DNA of 64,000 nucleotides from contig CM041292.1 in the NCBI GenBank assembly GCA_023052935.1, positions 176,782,111-176,846,110 of the forward strand, in the 5' to 3' direction. The notes beneath the pieces are model-generated. The model saw only the letters and a list, made by a program, of their open reading frames with translations. It was not told where the DNA came from and searched no databases. Shown one piece after another: positions 22,846 through 32,227 of this stretch; within the stretch, counting starts at the first letter, position 1, and every line of letters starts with the position of its first letter. The translations under genes were made by a program, and so were the position numbers. This DNA comes from Piezodorus guildinii (taxonomy: Eukaryota; Arthropoda; Insecta; Hemiptera; Pentatomidae).

Positions 22846-22866
22846 CTACCTACCTACCTACCTACA
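22846..22866 (+). repeat. (CTAC)n 3' tail of the LINE
   Basis: About five CTAC units after 'ccataaaaaactctac'. A short tandem-repeat tail in place of poly(A) is known from I-type and other LINEs. Confidence 0.85.
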
Positions 22867-23261
22867 TAAACAAAAATATAAAAAATGCAATGAATTATAA
22901 AACCGATTTAAAACGTTCAAGTTCGATGCAATAGAAAAGTTAAAATGGTAAGACTTATTGTTGACCTATTTAAATAATAAATAATTCAGTGTACCTTTAC
23001 AGTAAATAGGATGGCCATAATCCATAAGGGGCCAAAGAATTTGTGAGGTGGGATGATTGCGGTTCCCTGTTCGTTATAATTTTATTTTAAAGACATTTTA
23101 AAAGTAAAAAATGGATTTTTAACTTGTTAGACAACTCAGGTAAATAAAAAAAATAATTTTTTGTGAAACATTGTTATTTGAATGTTGTTAATGTTTTTAA
23201 GTTATTATATTAAATAGTTGTATCTTGATGTTAATTATCAATTATTGATGTATTTTAGTGA

Positions 23262-23296
23262 GTCCTGATGATGGGGAAGGCCCCCGAAACGTCTTA
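23262..23296 (+). ncRNA. Hammerhead-ribozyme-like motif
   Basis: CTGATGA (23265-23271), a GGGG/CCCC stem (tGGGGaaggCCCCc), GAAAC (23286-23290) and GTC (23291-23293). All core bases of the hammerhead are present. After GAA the sequence is ACGUC, so helix III would be just ACGU, which can pair only in a dimer, as described for Penelope-like and retrozyme hammerheads. Helix I pairing is poor and there is a U/C mismatch next to the core, so activity is uncertain. Confidence 0.45.
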
Positions 23297-23399
23297 AAGT
23301 TTTTCTGTGATAAACTTTTTTTAAAAGATAATAGAAACCTAATATTTTAAGTAAATATATAATGTAACGAATTTGAGTAATTAAAGGAGAAAAAAACAA

Positions 23400-24430
23400 A
23401 ACGATATTTTGTTAGGTAATTATTTTATTTATTTATTTTTATTAAATATAAGAATAGTCGACGTATAATATTTAAAGCTAAAAATTAAAAAAAAAAAATT
23501 ATTTTATATTCGTATAGATAGTTGTATATGATACTGGGAAGTGATGAAAAGTGGACAAAACTTAAATGATCGATGTATTCAATAATTTCTATTGTAAGAT
23601 TATTTAATCAAAAACAAATGTTTTCATCGAAAGTCGTTCTAACTCTATAAACTTTTTTTACAATTTTAACATTATTTAAAAGTTCCTAAATTGATTTTAA
23701 CAATGAAAGTAAGAGAAAGTCACGTGTGTTTCACTCATACAATTCTTATTTTTATGAATGATGCGAGATGTATTCCTTCTAATTAATACAAAAGTCTATC
23801 CTGATAATAGCATTAGGTTGCAGCTCCTTAGCAACCGTTTCAGTTAGCTCGTGAAGGTTAGAACTTCATGTCTTGCATAAAATAAAAATGGTGATGCGGT
23901 TTTAGGATTCGATTACCAACCGTGCGTGCAGGCACTCTGGTCATTTTATATCCAATATCGTATGATATCCCTCAGAGCAAAATATCAATAAGGTTGAGTT
24001 GTAACATTATTATCGTATTACTTTTTAGTATAACTTCTGATGATTAATAACTTATTTCAATTTAATTAAAAAGTAAAATGATTCTCGAACCAGAAGGTTC
24101 AATGCCGATGTCACTAATCTATGGTTAAAACGTTTCAAGTTGGCATGTACCATCCCTACATTCAGAGCCTAAAAGCTGTGAATTTTGTTGCAATAACGAG
24201 CGGTGTCAAGTGATTTTTGTGGGTACTACATACTCCATACTTGCCCCAATTTTAAATTACACTCGAGGGTTAATCTGTTGCATAGTGGTTACAGGGTGTC
24301 TAGCAAATCAGCTCAAAGAGATTCCCTGACTTTCCTATATTGTAAGAAGTCTTTTACCTAGCCACATCTCGGTAAAAATCGACAAAACAAAGAATAATTA
24401 TACATTTATTTTTTTTCACAATCTATTACA
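23400..24430. other. AT-rich stretch with an F1-like fragment
   Basis: F1-like bases at about 23400-23720 ('aatgaaagtaagagaaagtc' near the end). The rest up to 24430 shows no gene or known repeat. Confidence 0.4.
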
Positions 24431-24440
24431 TAGTTTTTAT

Positions 24441-24612
24441 ACGTTTCGGGGTTCTTTTCCCGTTATAAAGACTGAAACAATTTTTTTTATAGTTTAATTA
24501 GTAAAATTAAACTATTTATTTCAAAGACAAATAATCAAACAATGTAATTATACTAATTAAACTTTTAAAAAATTGTTTCAGTCTTGATAATGGGGAAATA
24601 ACTCCGAAACAC
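24441..24612. repeat. Inverted pair of degenerate hammerhead-like motifs
   Basis: The left arm on the minus strand reads 'attgtttcagtctttataac', an 'ggg..cccc' stem and GAAACG. The right arm on the plus strand reads 'attgtttcagtcttgataat', 'gggg..ctcc' and GAAACAC. The arms are reverse complements about 85 bases apart. The CUGAUGA core is changed to UUUAUAA and UUGAUAA, so neither should cleave. Confidence 0.55.
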
Positions 24613-25076
24613 AGAAAAACTATGTGTAAGAAAAGGAAGTTAAGGAGTGCTTTTTTAAGTGGAAAATATTAAAACTTCCTAAAAAATTATAAAAGGAAAG
24701 AGAATAATTATAATTAATATGGTATACTACATTAAAGATATATATATAATGACTAATCACTTTACGATAAAATTCAACTATATCTACCCGACACCAGCTG
24801 AAATTGTAGTTGTTTAAGTTGATTTAGCAATGAATTATGATGAACTTGGATAATGCTGTTAGTAATAATCAATACTTCCAAATCTGACTACAAATTTATT
24901 TTAAAACTAGCTTTATGGTATTTGCAACATCACAAGTAGGCATATTGGAACTTTGGTCTGAGTGAAGAAGAAACGAAAGTTATCTAGGGACCATTTTCCA
25001 TGTTTTTACCTGACTTTTTAATATGTTTTTTAAAATCTCTGACTTTTCCCGATTTTCCCTGTTCCTAGAAACCCTG
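24613..25076. other. Unassigned AT-rich stretch
   Basis: Nothing recognised. Confidence 0.4.
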
Positions 25077-25122
25077 GGTTAGCATAACAGCCTTCTGTGC
25101 CGAAGATTGCGGGTTCAAACCT
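25077..25122 (+). mobile_element. SINE-A head fragment
   Basis: 'gttagcataacagccttctg' and 'gcgggttcaaacc' match the tRNA-like part of SINE-A, followed at once by an A-run. Confidence 0.7.
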
Positions 25123-25219
25123 TCAGAGAAAAAAAAAAAAAAAAAGAAGAAAAGATTGTTCAATATAATTACTAAACGATTCATACAATCCATTCAAGTT
25201 GATTATAAAGGTTTGCTAA

Positions 25220-25491
25220 GGATCACTTGTAGCTGGGTGCCTAGCGTAACAGCCTCCCATGCTAAAGGTCACGGGTTCAAACCCGCAGGTGGTCCTAGGA
25301 TTTTTTAATGGGAGTAAAAATTCCTTAGTTATGCCGTCCTTCGGAAGGGACGTTAAAAGGTGGTCCCGAGCCTGTGCGAAGTCAGGTACTCTTTAAAGAT
25401 CCCTATCCTAATAAAACCTGAATAGGCAAAATTTAGGACTCCCACTGTAGCATCGTCCGATTAGCCATAGTAGCATTAAGTAAATAAACAT
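25220..25491 (+). mobile_element. SINE-A, full length
   Basis: Starts 'ggatcacttgtagctgggtg' with B box 'gggttcaaaccc'. The body runs 'ttatgccgtccttcggaa', 'cctatcctaataaaacctg' and 'cactgtagcatcgtccg'. It ends 'agcattaagtaaataaacat', with a shortened terminus. Confidence 0.92.
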
Positions 25492-25959
25492 AAACAAAGG
25501 TTTGCTACTGACTATTGTTGCAATATACCAAGCTCCAAGGTGACTAACGCACTGAAAGTTCAGCCTATAAATTCCTTTCCCAATTAAACGCAAGGTACGT
25601 AACCTTTTATTATAGAAAGTACATGTAGGTAATAATTATTTGCTTATAAATAGTCGTGAAGTCACTCATTTGAATAAGTTTGCATCATAGATTGTTAGCC
25701 TTGGTTTGAATATCGGATTAAAGTAATTCCATGAAGATATAGGAAAAAGGTATGGTGAAGTATCTTTTGTTAAAATCTTTACAGCCAGTTGTGATTTATC
25801 GGTTTGTAAAATATGTTCCTAGCGTTTTTCAATATTTCCATTTAATCCTCTCTGTGTTTATAATGTCATGTTTACTTAACCGTTAATGTTTACATATTAT
25901 AAAAAAGGATCAGTTAAGGTGCTTTTATGCATCAGTTTCAACCGAGATTTCTAATCTTT
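25492..25959. other. Unassigned stretch; right part possible mariner 5' UTR
   Basis: No gene. 'tcctctctgtgtttataatg' near 25855 recurs diverged near 54940, so this may be the untranslated end of the mariner family that follows. Confidence 0.4.
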
Positions 25960-25974
25960 AAGTGGTATTTTGCT

Positions 25975-26222
25975 TGGTCTAAGTGAAAGAGAAATATTTG
26001 TCATGTAATGATTTTTTATTTCCGAAAAAAAAATCCGCTGCACAGACGATTAAAAATTGTTGGAGTGCGTATGGCGATGATGCCTTAGGAGAAAACACCG
26101 TCCGTAAGCGATTTGCTCGGTTCAGAACCGGACATTTTAATACCGAAAATAAAATAAAATAAGAAAGACCAATTAAACTATAAGAAAGAATATCTAACCC
26201 TAACAAAGTACTTGAAGGGATA
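25975..26222 (+). pseudogene. Mariner transposase N-terminal relic
   Basis: One frame reads FLFPKKKSAAQTIKNCW, SAYGDDALGENTVRKRFARF and RTGHFNTEN. This is the first helix-turn-helix of mariner transposases, with the conserved AYG(D/E)xA and RFRxGxF pattern. A stop and drift follow (ERPIKL, stop), and the DDD catalytic part is missing. The mitochondrial insert begins directly downstream. Confidence 0.75.
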
Positions 26223-26239
26223 ACAAAATCAAAGGGAAA

Positions 26240-26349
26240 ATTTAAAAAAATAAAAAAGAATATAAAAATATGTTATTCATAATTAAAATTATTCAATAAT
26301 TTTTTAATAAAGGAATTAAAAATAACAATATAAAAATATATTTTATCAT
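26240..26349 (-). pseudogene. nad4: numt copy of nad4, 5' end only
   Basis: Begins with the ATG at 26349 inside the ATGATAA overlap. With the invertebrate mitochondrial code it reads MMKYMFMLLFLIPLL and then a hydrophobic run, before decaying near 26240. Only about 35 of the usual ~440 codons are present. Confidence 0.75.
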
Positions 26350-26629
26350 GATAAAAGAGATATACTAGATAAATGATCATTACCTTGAGTACGAACTAAT
26401 CTAACCAAAATAGATAAACCTAATGCTCCTTCACAAACAGTAAATACTAAAAATATTAAAGAAAAATATAATTCATAACCATAATTAAATAACACTACAA
26501 ATAATAATAAAAATACACATAAAACAATAAATTCTAAGCTTAATAAAGTTAATAATAAATGTTTACGAGTAGAACAAAAACAACAATTCCACTAAATAAA
26601 TTAAATAATAAAATATATTCTAACCAAAT
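26343..26629 (-). pseudogene. nad4L: numt copy of nad4L with one frameshift
   Basis: Read with the mitochondrial code from an ATT at 26629 next to trnT to TAA at 26343-26345. [14 protein letters not shown] is followed by a shift near 26575, then [33 protein letters not shown] and [20 protein letters not shown] is diagnostic for nad4L. The length of 287 bases is one short of 96 codons including the stop, which agrees with a single lost base. In mitochondria this is a membrane subunit of complex I; here it is not expressible. Confidence 0.92.
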
Positions 26630-26631
26630 TA

Positions 26632-26697
26632 GTTTTAATAGTTTAAATATAAAAACAATGATTTTGTAAATCATAATTAGGATAAATCCTTTAAAAC
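26632..26697 (+). tRNA. trnT: numt copy of mitochondrial tRNA-Thr (TGT)
   Basis: Acceptor strands GTTTTAA and TTAAAAC pair. Anticodon TGT (26665-26667) sits in the loop 'ttttgtaaa'. It lies between nad4L and trnP as in insect mitochondrial genomes. Not a nuclear tRNA gene. Confidence 0.85.
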
Positions 26698-26698
26698 T

Positions 26699-26762
26699 TC
26701 AGTAAAAAGCAAAGCTTATCATTAATCTCCAAAATTAACATTTTAATTAAACTATTTACTGA
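26699..26762 (-). tRNA. trnP: numt copy of mitochondrial tRNA-Pro (TGG)
   Basis: On the minus strand TCAGTAA and TTACTGA close the acceptor stem, and anticodon TGG is at 26729-26731. It abuts trnT and nad6 in the ancestral arrangement. Confidence 0.85.
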
Positions 26763-26763
26763 A

Positions 26764-27057
26764 TTGAATTTATTATTAACAATATTGGTTAGAATTTCAA
26801 TAATTATTATAACGTTAAATCATCCTTTAAGTATGGGATTAATTTTAATTATACAAACAATAATTATATCTTTAATTATTGGATATATAATAGAATCATT
26901 TTTTTTATCATATATTCTTATAATTATAATTTTAAGAGGTGCATTAGTATTATTCATTTATATAGCAAGAATTGCATCAAATGAAAAATTCTGCACACCT
27001 ATAATAAATATATTATTATTTATTACAACATCAATCTTATTTTTTTTATTCTGTTGA
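26764..27057 (+). pseudogene. nad6: numt copy of nad6, 5' 60 percent
   Basis: The frame from TTG at 26764 reads NLLLT, NHPLSMGLILI, SLIIGY and GALVLFIYIARIASNEKF with the standard code. With mitochondrial rules (ATA Met, AGA Ser) the last stretch becomes LVLFIYMASIASNEKF, the hemipteran nad6 signature. About 98 codons remain of ~165. The matching reading frame ends at TGATGA, which is Trp-Trp in mitochondria, and similarity stops soon after. Confidence 0.9.
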
Positions 27058-27113
27058 TGACCAAATTAAAAAAATAACCAGAAATGATGGCAACATGTAA
27101 TAGATTAAGAGGG

Positions 27114-27146
<33 letters not shown>
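27114..27146. repeat. (TA)n microsatellite
   Basis: Short TA tract just left of the mariner insertion. Confidence 0.9.
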
Positions 27147-27149
<3 letters not shown>

Positions 27150-27160
27150 ATATAGTTATA

Positions 27161-28059
27161 TATTGGGTTGCTTCACATGAAATGTCCGTTTTTATAGTTT
27201 CTGAAATACATAAAGGATTTTGCAGGTCTCTGTTGTTTTCTTCCGAATGTTTACATAGTTAAAGTAAACAGTTACTAATCCTCTACCTTTGTATTATAAA
27301 CATTAGCTTCCCAATCAATTACCCACTTTTTAGTATACCTCCAAATATGAACATGGAAACACGCGATTTTCGAGTAATATATTTGTGCGAGTTTAAACTC
27401 GGTAATTCAGCAGCTGAGGTCGCTAGAAATATTTGCAAGGCGTGTGGGGAAGGGAGTGTTAATGAACGGACCATTCGCCGTTGGTTTGCTAAGTTTTCAG
27501 CTGGGGATACCGACTTGGAAAACTTGCCCCAAGGAAGACCTCCGTCCGTAATAGACAACGATGTCCTCGAACATACAATTGAAGGAAACCCCTATCAAAC
27601 AGTTAAAAGACTCTCAGCACAACTGAATGCAAGTGCAGCATCTACCGTTTCCAGACATTTAAAGTGTATTGGAAAAGTAAAAAAGCTCGATACATGGGTA
27701 CCTCATGATCTCACTTTTGAAACATGCCGGTGCAAAAATTGAAAGAGCTGGGCTACGAAGTTCTTCCGTACCCACCATATTCTCCCATCTTGTCTCCACC
27801 TTTTCAGGAATTTAAACCACTTCGTCTAAGGAAAACTTTTTGAAAATGATGATCAAGTGAAAAGAGCGTTTTCAGATTTTGTTTTAGTTCAAAGCTCAGA
27901 GTTTTTCAGTTCAGGGATAAAAAAGTTGGTGTCACGTTGGGAAAAATGTGTAGAAAAAGAAGGTAAATACTTCGAATAAAATTATCTTGTTTTCATATCG
28001 TATTTTTGATAAAAATCCTTTACCTTGAAAACGGACATTTCATGTGACACAAACCAATA
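27161..28059 (+). mobile_element. Internally deleted mariner element, 895 bp
   Basis: The terminal inverted repeats are ~30 bp with about three mismatches; both contain TCACATGAAATGTCCGTTTT. They are flanked by TA (27161-27162 and 28058-28059), the mariner target duplication. Full-length mariners are about 1.3 kb. The missing ~400 bp lies in the transposase catalytic core, so it could move only with an enzyme supplied elsewhere. Confidence 0.93.
27347..27979 (+). pseudogene. Mariner transposase with catalytic core deleted
   Basis: Frame 27347-27742 encodes the DNA-binding half: FEFK-like LCEFKLGNSAAEVARNI, NERTIRRWFAKFSAGD, LPQGRPPSV, the second helix-turn-helix (TVSRHLKCIGKVKKLDTWV) and PHDLT. 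The sequence then jumps to a C-terminal tail in another frame: ELGYEVLPYPPYSPILSP, one further shift, ENDDQVKRAFSDF and SRWEKCVEKEGKYFE, stop 27977-27979. The region with the three catalytic Asp residues is gone. In YSPILSP an Ile replaces the usual Asp. Close to SETMAR-type mariners by eye. Confidence 0.9.
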
Positions 28060-28129
28060 TAACTGATTAAAAACATTTACAAGAATCTAAAGTTTTTATT
28101 GAAATCACAAGTTAATAAAAGCTACGTTC

Positions 28130-28530
28130 TTATTATACAATCCAATATATTAAAAACGCTGCGAATTATTACACAATGGTTTATTATTTCCAAAAAATAA
28201 TATTAGTGTATAACTGTTTATTCTATAGCTGTTGATAGGCAATTAAGTAATATGAAAATAAATAAATAATTTAAAATATATTGGTGCATCACTCCTAATT
28301 TCAAAACGCCATCTATATCTCTGCTAGTTCTAAACCAATTTCAATGATTGAAATAGCACTAAGAAAAACAATGTTTGGTGATTATTTATTTACTAATTAG
28401 TAGAAATGGATTTTCCTCGTTATTCGGATTCTACGCATCTTGAAACGTAAGCCCTGAAATTTTGAGGCGGGGAAGTAATGTTTGTTTTTGTTTTTTTGTC
28501 AATTACAAAGGTTCATTATTGAAAATAATA
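28130..28530 (+). repeat. R2 repeat copy
   Basis: Shares 'attattacacaatggtttatt', 'cgttattcggattctacgca' and 'gaaacgtaagccctgaaatt' with 40230-40430, 41640-41900, 45800-46610, 50070-50450, 55930-56290 and 63900-64000. At 50070-50450 it lies inside a Tc1-like element, so R2 pieces may be remnants of that family. Confidence 0.65.
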
Positions 28531-28539
28531 AATCAAAAG

Positions 28540-29240
28540 AAATGGTGAAGAATGTTTAATCAAAACATCACGGCTAGGAGTAAAATATGAAATCCTTAGA
28601 TGTGGTGTCATAATTTGTAAAGGGCAAAGAAGAACAGTGGTCCATTTTCTTATCCATAATTTTTATCCTCATGTTTCAGACTTAATTCGACTGTGGGGTA
28701 TGAAGGCTCTCCTGAGGCTCACTCAGCCTCTGTAAAGGAAGTGACAAATTATGCGGCGAAAAACTGAGACCTGAGTTTAATTTCCGCCATCTCCTCGCAC
28801 GACCGTGGTCCTTTCCTTTTTATACAATATGCTTTATATTCAAGTTAGTTCAAGTAAAAGTAAATCATAAAAATATATCTCCAAAGCCTACAAAAACTTT
28901 GATTGAAGGATTGATACTAGTGCCCGACTCTATTACTACAATTTCCTGCGAGAGCACGACCCTACTGTTTAGATTAATGCATCCTAAATAAATAATTGGC
29001 TGAGTCTGCAGTAGATTAGATAAAGGGAACCGGCATTAAAGAAGAGGTTCTTCGATGGTTAGCAAATTGTCTCCCAGAGCGCTCTACTGTCCGCTATCAA
29101 ATAGTCCTCAACAGTCAGGAAGAGCAACATTAAGGATTGTAAAGATGCAGTTTAGTTGACTGATGAGTAATTAGATGAGGAAGATGGTTGGGGGTGCGGT
29201 CATTAGAGAGAAACACACAATAAAACATAGTGCTATTTTA
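28540..29240. other. Unassigned stretch
   Basis: Nothing firm. About 29035-29115 gives EEVLRWLANCLPERSTVRYQ in one frame, reminiscent of a LINE RT segment but too short to assign. Confidence 0.35.
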
Positions 29241-29290
29241 ATTATGTGCCGACGTTTCGGCCTACATTGTGGGCCTTCATCAGGGCTAAA
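29241..29290 (-). ncRNA. Hammerhead-ribozyme-like motif, best formed of the window
   Basis: On the minus strand: helix I strand GCC (29284-29286), CTGATGA (29277-29283), a GGCC/GGCC helix II, GAAAC (29254-29258), GTC (29251-29253) and helix I strand GGC (29248-29250). All core bases are present and helix I has three G-C pairs. One extra A sits between the core and helix II. Helix III is reduced to ACGU and would need a dimer, as in Penelope-like hammerheads. No RT or repeat partner is recognised nearby. Confidence 0.5.
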
Positions 29291-30205
29291 AGAAACAAGA
29301 TACTATAATACTAGGAATATCTATTATAGGAAATACTGACTTAAAAGACCTGACTCAAGGTAAAATATAAATGTATATACAATTCCTGTTCATTGTAAGA
29401 GAGGACCAGTTTGGTCCTAAATGTAACAGGTCAATAATAAAATGTATTCTATTCTATATAACGGCAGGCGTCCAAGAGATAGGACGAGACGTAGATGGGA
29501 GGATTGCATTATTTTTCGAAGGCTAAGGCTTGGAGAAGGATTGGTATTATATGACGACATCGAACCTTTGGTTGTCCCGAAACCTATCATTATTTTAATC
29601 AATATTATATGCCTTCTCTCTTTCTCTCTCCGAATAAAAATGTCGTCTTTTTTCCCTTACAACTAACTAATTTGTGTTCCGGCAGTAGTTGACACTCAAC
29701 TTGTAACTTACATATTAATAATATTTTATGACAAATTTAATTCTCTGAGGACCGTTTTATCCGATACATTGTTTAGAAATAATTAAAATATTATATAAAA
29801 GAATATAATAACTTACATTATAACTCTTTAACATCTTCAATAAAGTTCAATAACTCACCTGAAACAAGAAAAAGGAAATTATTAAAAAGACATATTTAAC
29901 TAAATGACGCTTACATATTTATGAAAATCCAGTGCAGTACCCACATTAGGCAACTGGCGCTTAGCACCCTATAACATATTGTGAATCTTGTTATAACAAG
30001 AAGTATAATAAGAGAGTATGAAATTAACAGGAATATATATGAAAAAGTATGGCTCTGTTTTTTGTTGTTTTTTTTTCTACACCTTGACAGTATCTAAATA
30101 TTAGGCAATGCGACGTAGAATAGAACACTTGTGTCTTATTTGTATATCACCATAAAAACTAAAATATTTACTCTTTTTAGGAGTGCAATGGTCCAATAGA
30201 TAAGG
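29291..30205. other. Unassigned AT-rich stretch
   Basis: No gene. 'aataaaatgtattctattct' near 29440 recalls the 3' ends of the LINE pieces at 47.9 and 52.8 kb. Confidence 0.35.
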
Positions 30206-30209
30206 ATTG

Positions 30210-30640
30210 TCGAATGAACAAAATTACTCTAGAGGATAAGATTTAGAAAATATTGCATTAAAGCCCAGTCAGACAATTTAAATTTGCATAAAACCTATCT
30301 GACATCAAAGGTAATTTAATCATACCTAGATTTAAACAATTAAATCAAAATTATTATAGCCTTTTATTGAGAAAATTATATTGATGTTTTTAAAACATTA
30401 CTGAATAGTGAACTCGTCACAAACTTGATTAATCTTTCATCACTCAGTTCCGGTCGAGTTTATCGCACTAAATAAAAATATATGAATATCACTTGTTGAC
30501 ATCTTATTAAGAACTGAATTATTTATAAACAAAATACACGGTATAAAGTGGCACTTCTGGTCTGTCGATTTTTGTGAAATCCTTGCTGTAACATCTCAGG
30601 CATTCAGATGCATTAAATATGAACTTTAAGTTTCCTATCG
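30210..30640 (-). repeat. F1 repeat fragments
   Basis: 'taaagcccagtcagacaatt' near 30260 and 'gtataaagtggcacttctgg' near 30542. The Jockey copy that follows joins F1 at about 30620. Confidence 0.6.
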
Positions 30641-31312
30641 TAAACCTATGACATCCTGCCCTACTGTCTCCTTCAATAATACTCCTCTTGTTCCAGTTGA
30701 ACAGATCCGATATCTAGGACTGCACCTTGACAAACGCCTTACTTGGAACCCTCACACAAGACTGAAACGACAAGAAACTGCATGTTTTCGACTTCTTCAA
30801 CACTTACTAGACAAACGTTCTAATCTTCCACTTAACTACAAAAGATTCATCTACATGACTATCATAAGGCCGATATGGACTTACGGAGTGGAGCTTTGGG
30901 ACTCTACTAAACCATCGAATTCTTCCCGTATCCAATCCCTACAATCCAAAATCCTTCGTAAAATCCTAAATGCTCCTTATTTTGCCACGAACAAACTTAT
31001 CCATAAAGACCTCAACGTTCCGTATGTTGCTGATTTGGCCCGATCTAGATACCATTCCTTTCATGACAAACTCCATTCCCACCCTAATCCTCTTGTTTCA
31101 ATACTTTCTTCCTCTTCAATCCCTGACAATCCTCCGAGGCGTCTGAAAAGAAGATGGCCTCGAGACCTTCTAGTGTAGAAAAGTTACAGGAGTGCTGCCA
31201 TTGGGTAGTTCTTCTTCAAGTTTGTATCACGCCATTTAACTTTTGTCACATTTACTTGTTGTACCTTGAAGTACAGTTGTAAATTTCAATAAATGATGTT
31301 AAAATAAAAAAA
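30620..31312 (+). pseudogene. Jockey-type LINE, 5'-truncated, C-terminal RT frame still open
   Basis: Open from 30648 to 31178 (176 codons). It reads QIRYLGLHLDKRLTWNPH, NYKRFIYMTIIRPIWTYGVE, STKPSNSSRIQSLQSKILRK, NAPYFATNKLIHKDL and PPRRLKRRWPRDLLV, the region after the RT palm in Jockey ORF2. The 3' UTR contains 'acagttgtaaatttcaataa' and an A-rich tail. Lacking endonuclease and catalytic RT motifs, it cannot act; the open frame indicates a recent insertion. Confidence 0.88.
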
Positions 31313-31319
31313 AAATTTA

Positions 31320-32225
31320 ATAAAAAATTTCGAGTTAGATAAACATACATGGATAATCCAATAAATGTAAACTGTTTGTTATATAGAGTAATATGTTAAA
31401 GAAAACTCGAAATCCTGCAAACAATGATATTAGCCCATTTGAGACGACGATTTTTTTCCAACACGGTCCCCAGGAGCTATTTTTTTTTTCTTTGTAAGAA
31501 AGGGTACATATAATTTTTAGATTTTTTGGTACACATTAAAACCAATGCCAACTTTTGTTTTCCTGTACTTTACTCGGCTACAGTACGACTAGTTTACACA
31601 AAATAGCTGATAATTGCACATCACTGTTCGGTCTCGAATGGGTAAATTTATATCTTGCATAGGAGATTACATTTACTTACGACTTTTTTTTATTTTTTAT
31701 TAAGCTGGGCTTACTCTAAACACACGACATAGGAATACTTTAGCGTCATGCAGTTATTTTCTTTTAAATTTAATAAAATGATATCCGAATTTGCAAATTC
31801 TATATTTAAGACCAAATTTCAAAAGAATACCAGTTATGTCTTAGTTACAGACGTGGCTATAAATCAAAGAGGCTTATTCCTTGGAGGAGAATTGACACTT
31901 GAAGATGTCCATTACTATTGCCATTAATGATCTCTACAGTGATTGGCTATTAGTGGCAATAAGTCGATAAGTTACTGGAGCATCGAGGCAGGAATCGATT
32001 CAATCTCTATATAACACATTACTCTCCTCTCACGTAGTCTATAATTTCTTATCGCATATATATCTATTCTAAAGAGCATTACCAAGCCGAGATCTTAAAA
32101 AAATCATGGTTTACAATCTTAGACACTGACAAAACCTTAGGTTTCCTTTGACAGTTGAATTTTTCGTCGTTCAATGTGTGCTTTTTTAAATATTTCACCA
32201 AATTTCTGTTTTTAGATAATTATTT
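31320..32225. other. Unassigned stretch
   Basis: No gene or window repeat recognised. Confidence 0.4.
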
Positions 32226-32227
32226 AC

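Larger units (their letters stand above)
17442..22863 (+). mobile_element. Near-complete two-ORF LINE (I/R1-like architecture)
   Basis: Two ORFs: gag-like ORF1 with three zinc knuckles, then ORF2 with AP-type endonuclease, RT, RNase H and a C-terminal zinc finger. The 3' end is a (CTAC)n tail (22846-22866). The 10-bp ACATAAACAA at 17432-17441 recurs at 22864-22873 and is my candidate target duplication, which would set the 5' end at 17442. RNase H argues for an I-, R1- or Loa-type element rather than plain Jockey. Two frame breaks and one internal stop in ORF2 mark it as dead but young. Confidence 0.85.
17200..23345 (+). mobile_element. ~0.7-kb unit with inverted termini and hammerhead-like motif, split by a LINE
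   Basis: The left end 'taggtttctattatctt..' with 'agtttatcacagagaaac' (17206-17250) is matched in inverse at the right end, 'ttctgtgataaacttttt' and 'aagataatagaaaccta' (23300-23342): about 45 bp of imperfect inverted repeat. Without the LINE (17442-22863) the unit is about 0.7 kb. A hammerhead-like motif lies at 23262-23296, just inside the right terminus. Penelope-like elements and retrozymes carry such motifs in their terminal repeats; that assignment is inference. No reverse transcriptase of its own is present. Confidence 0.55.
26240..27060. other. Nuclear mitochondrial insert (numt): nad4'-nad4L-trnT-trnP-nad6'
   Basis: Contiguous mitochondrial block in ancestral insect order and orientation, truncated inside nad4 (left) and nad6 (right). 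The ATGATAA overlap of nad4L and nad4 is kept, so it derives from mitochondrial DNA, not cDNA. It is flanked by mariner sequence on both sides, which excludes a mitochondrial contig. The left edge is uncertain by tens of bases. Confidence 0.93.

Noticed and set aside
26240..27060. Window contaminated by mitochondrial DNA
   Set aside because: Truncated at both ends inside genes, carries a frameshift and is bounded by mariner sequence.
27347..27742. Domesticated mariner transposase gene
   Set aside because: Still inside recognisable inverted repeats with TA flanks and cut by a deletion; nothing suggests host use.
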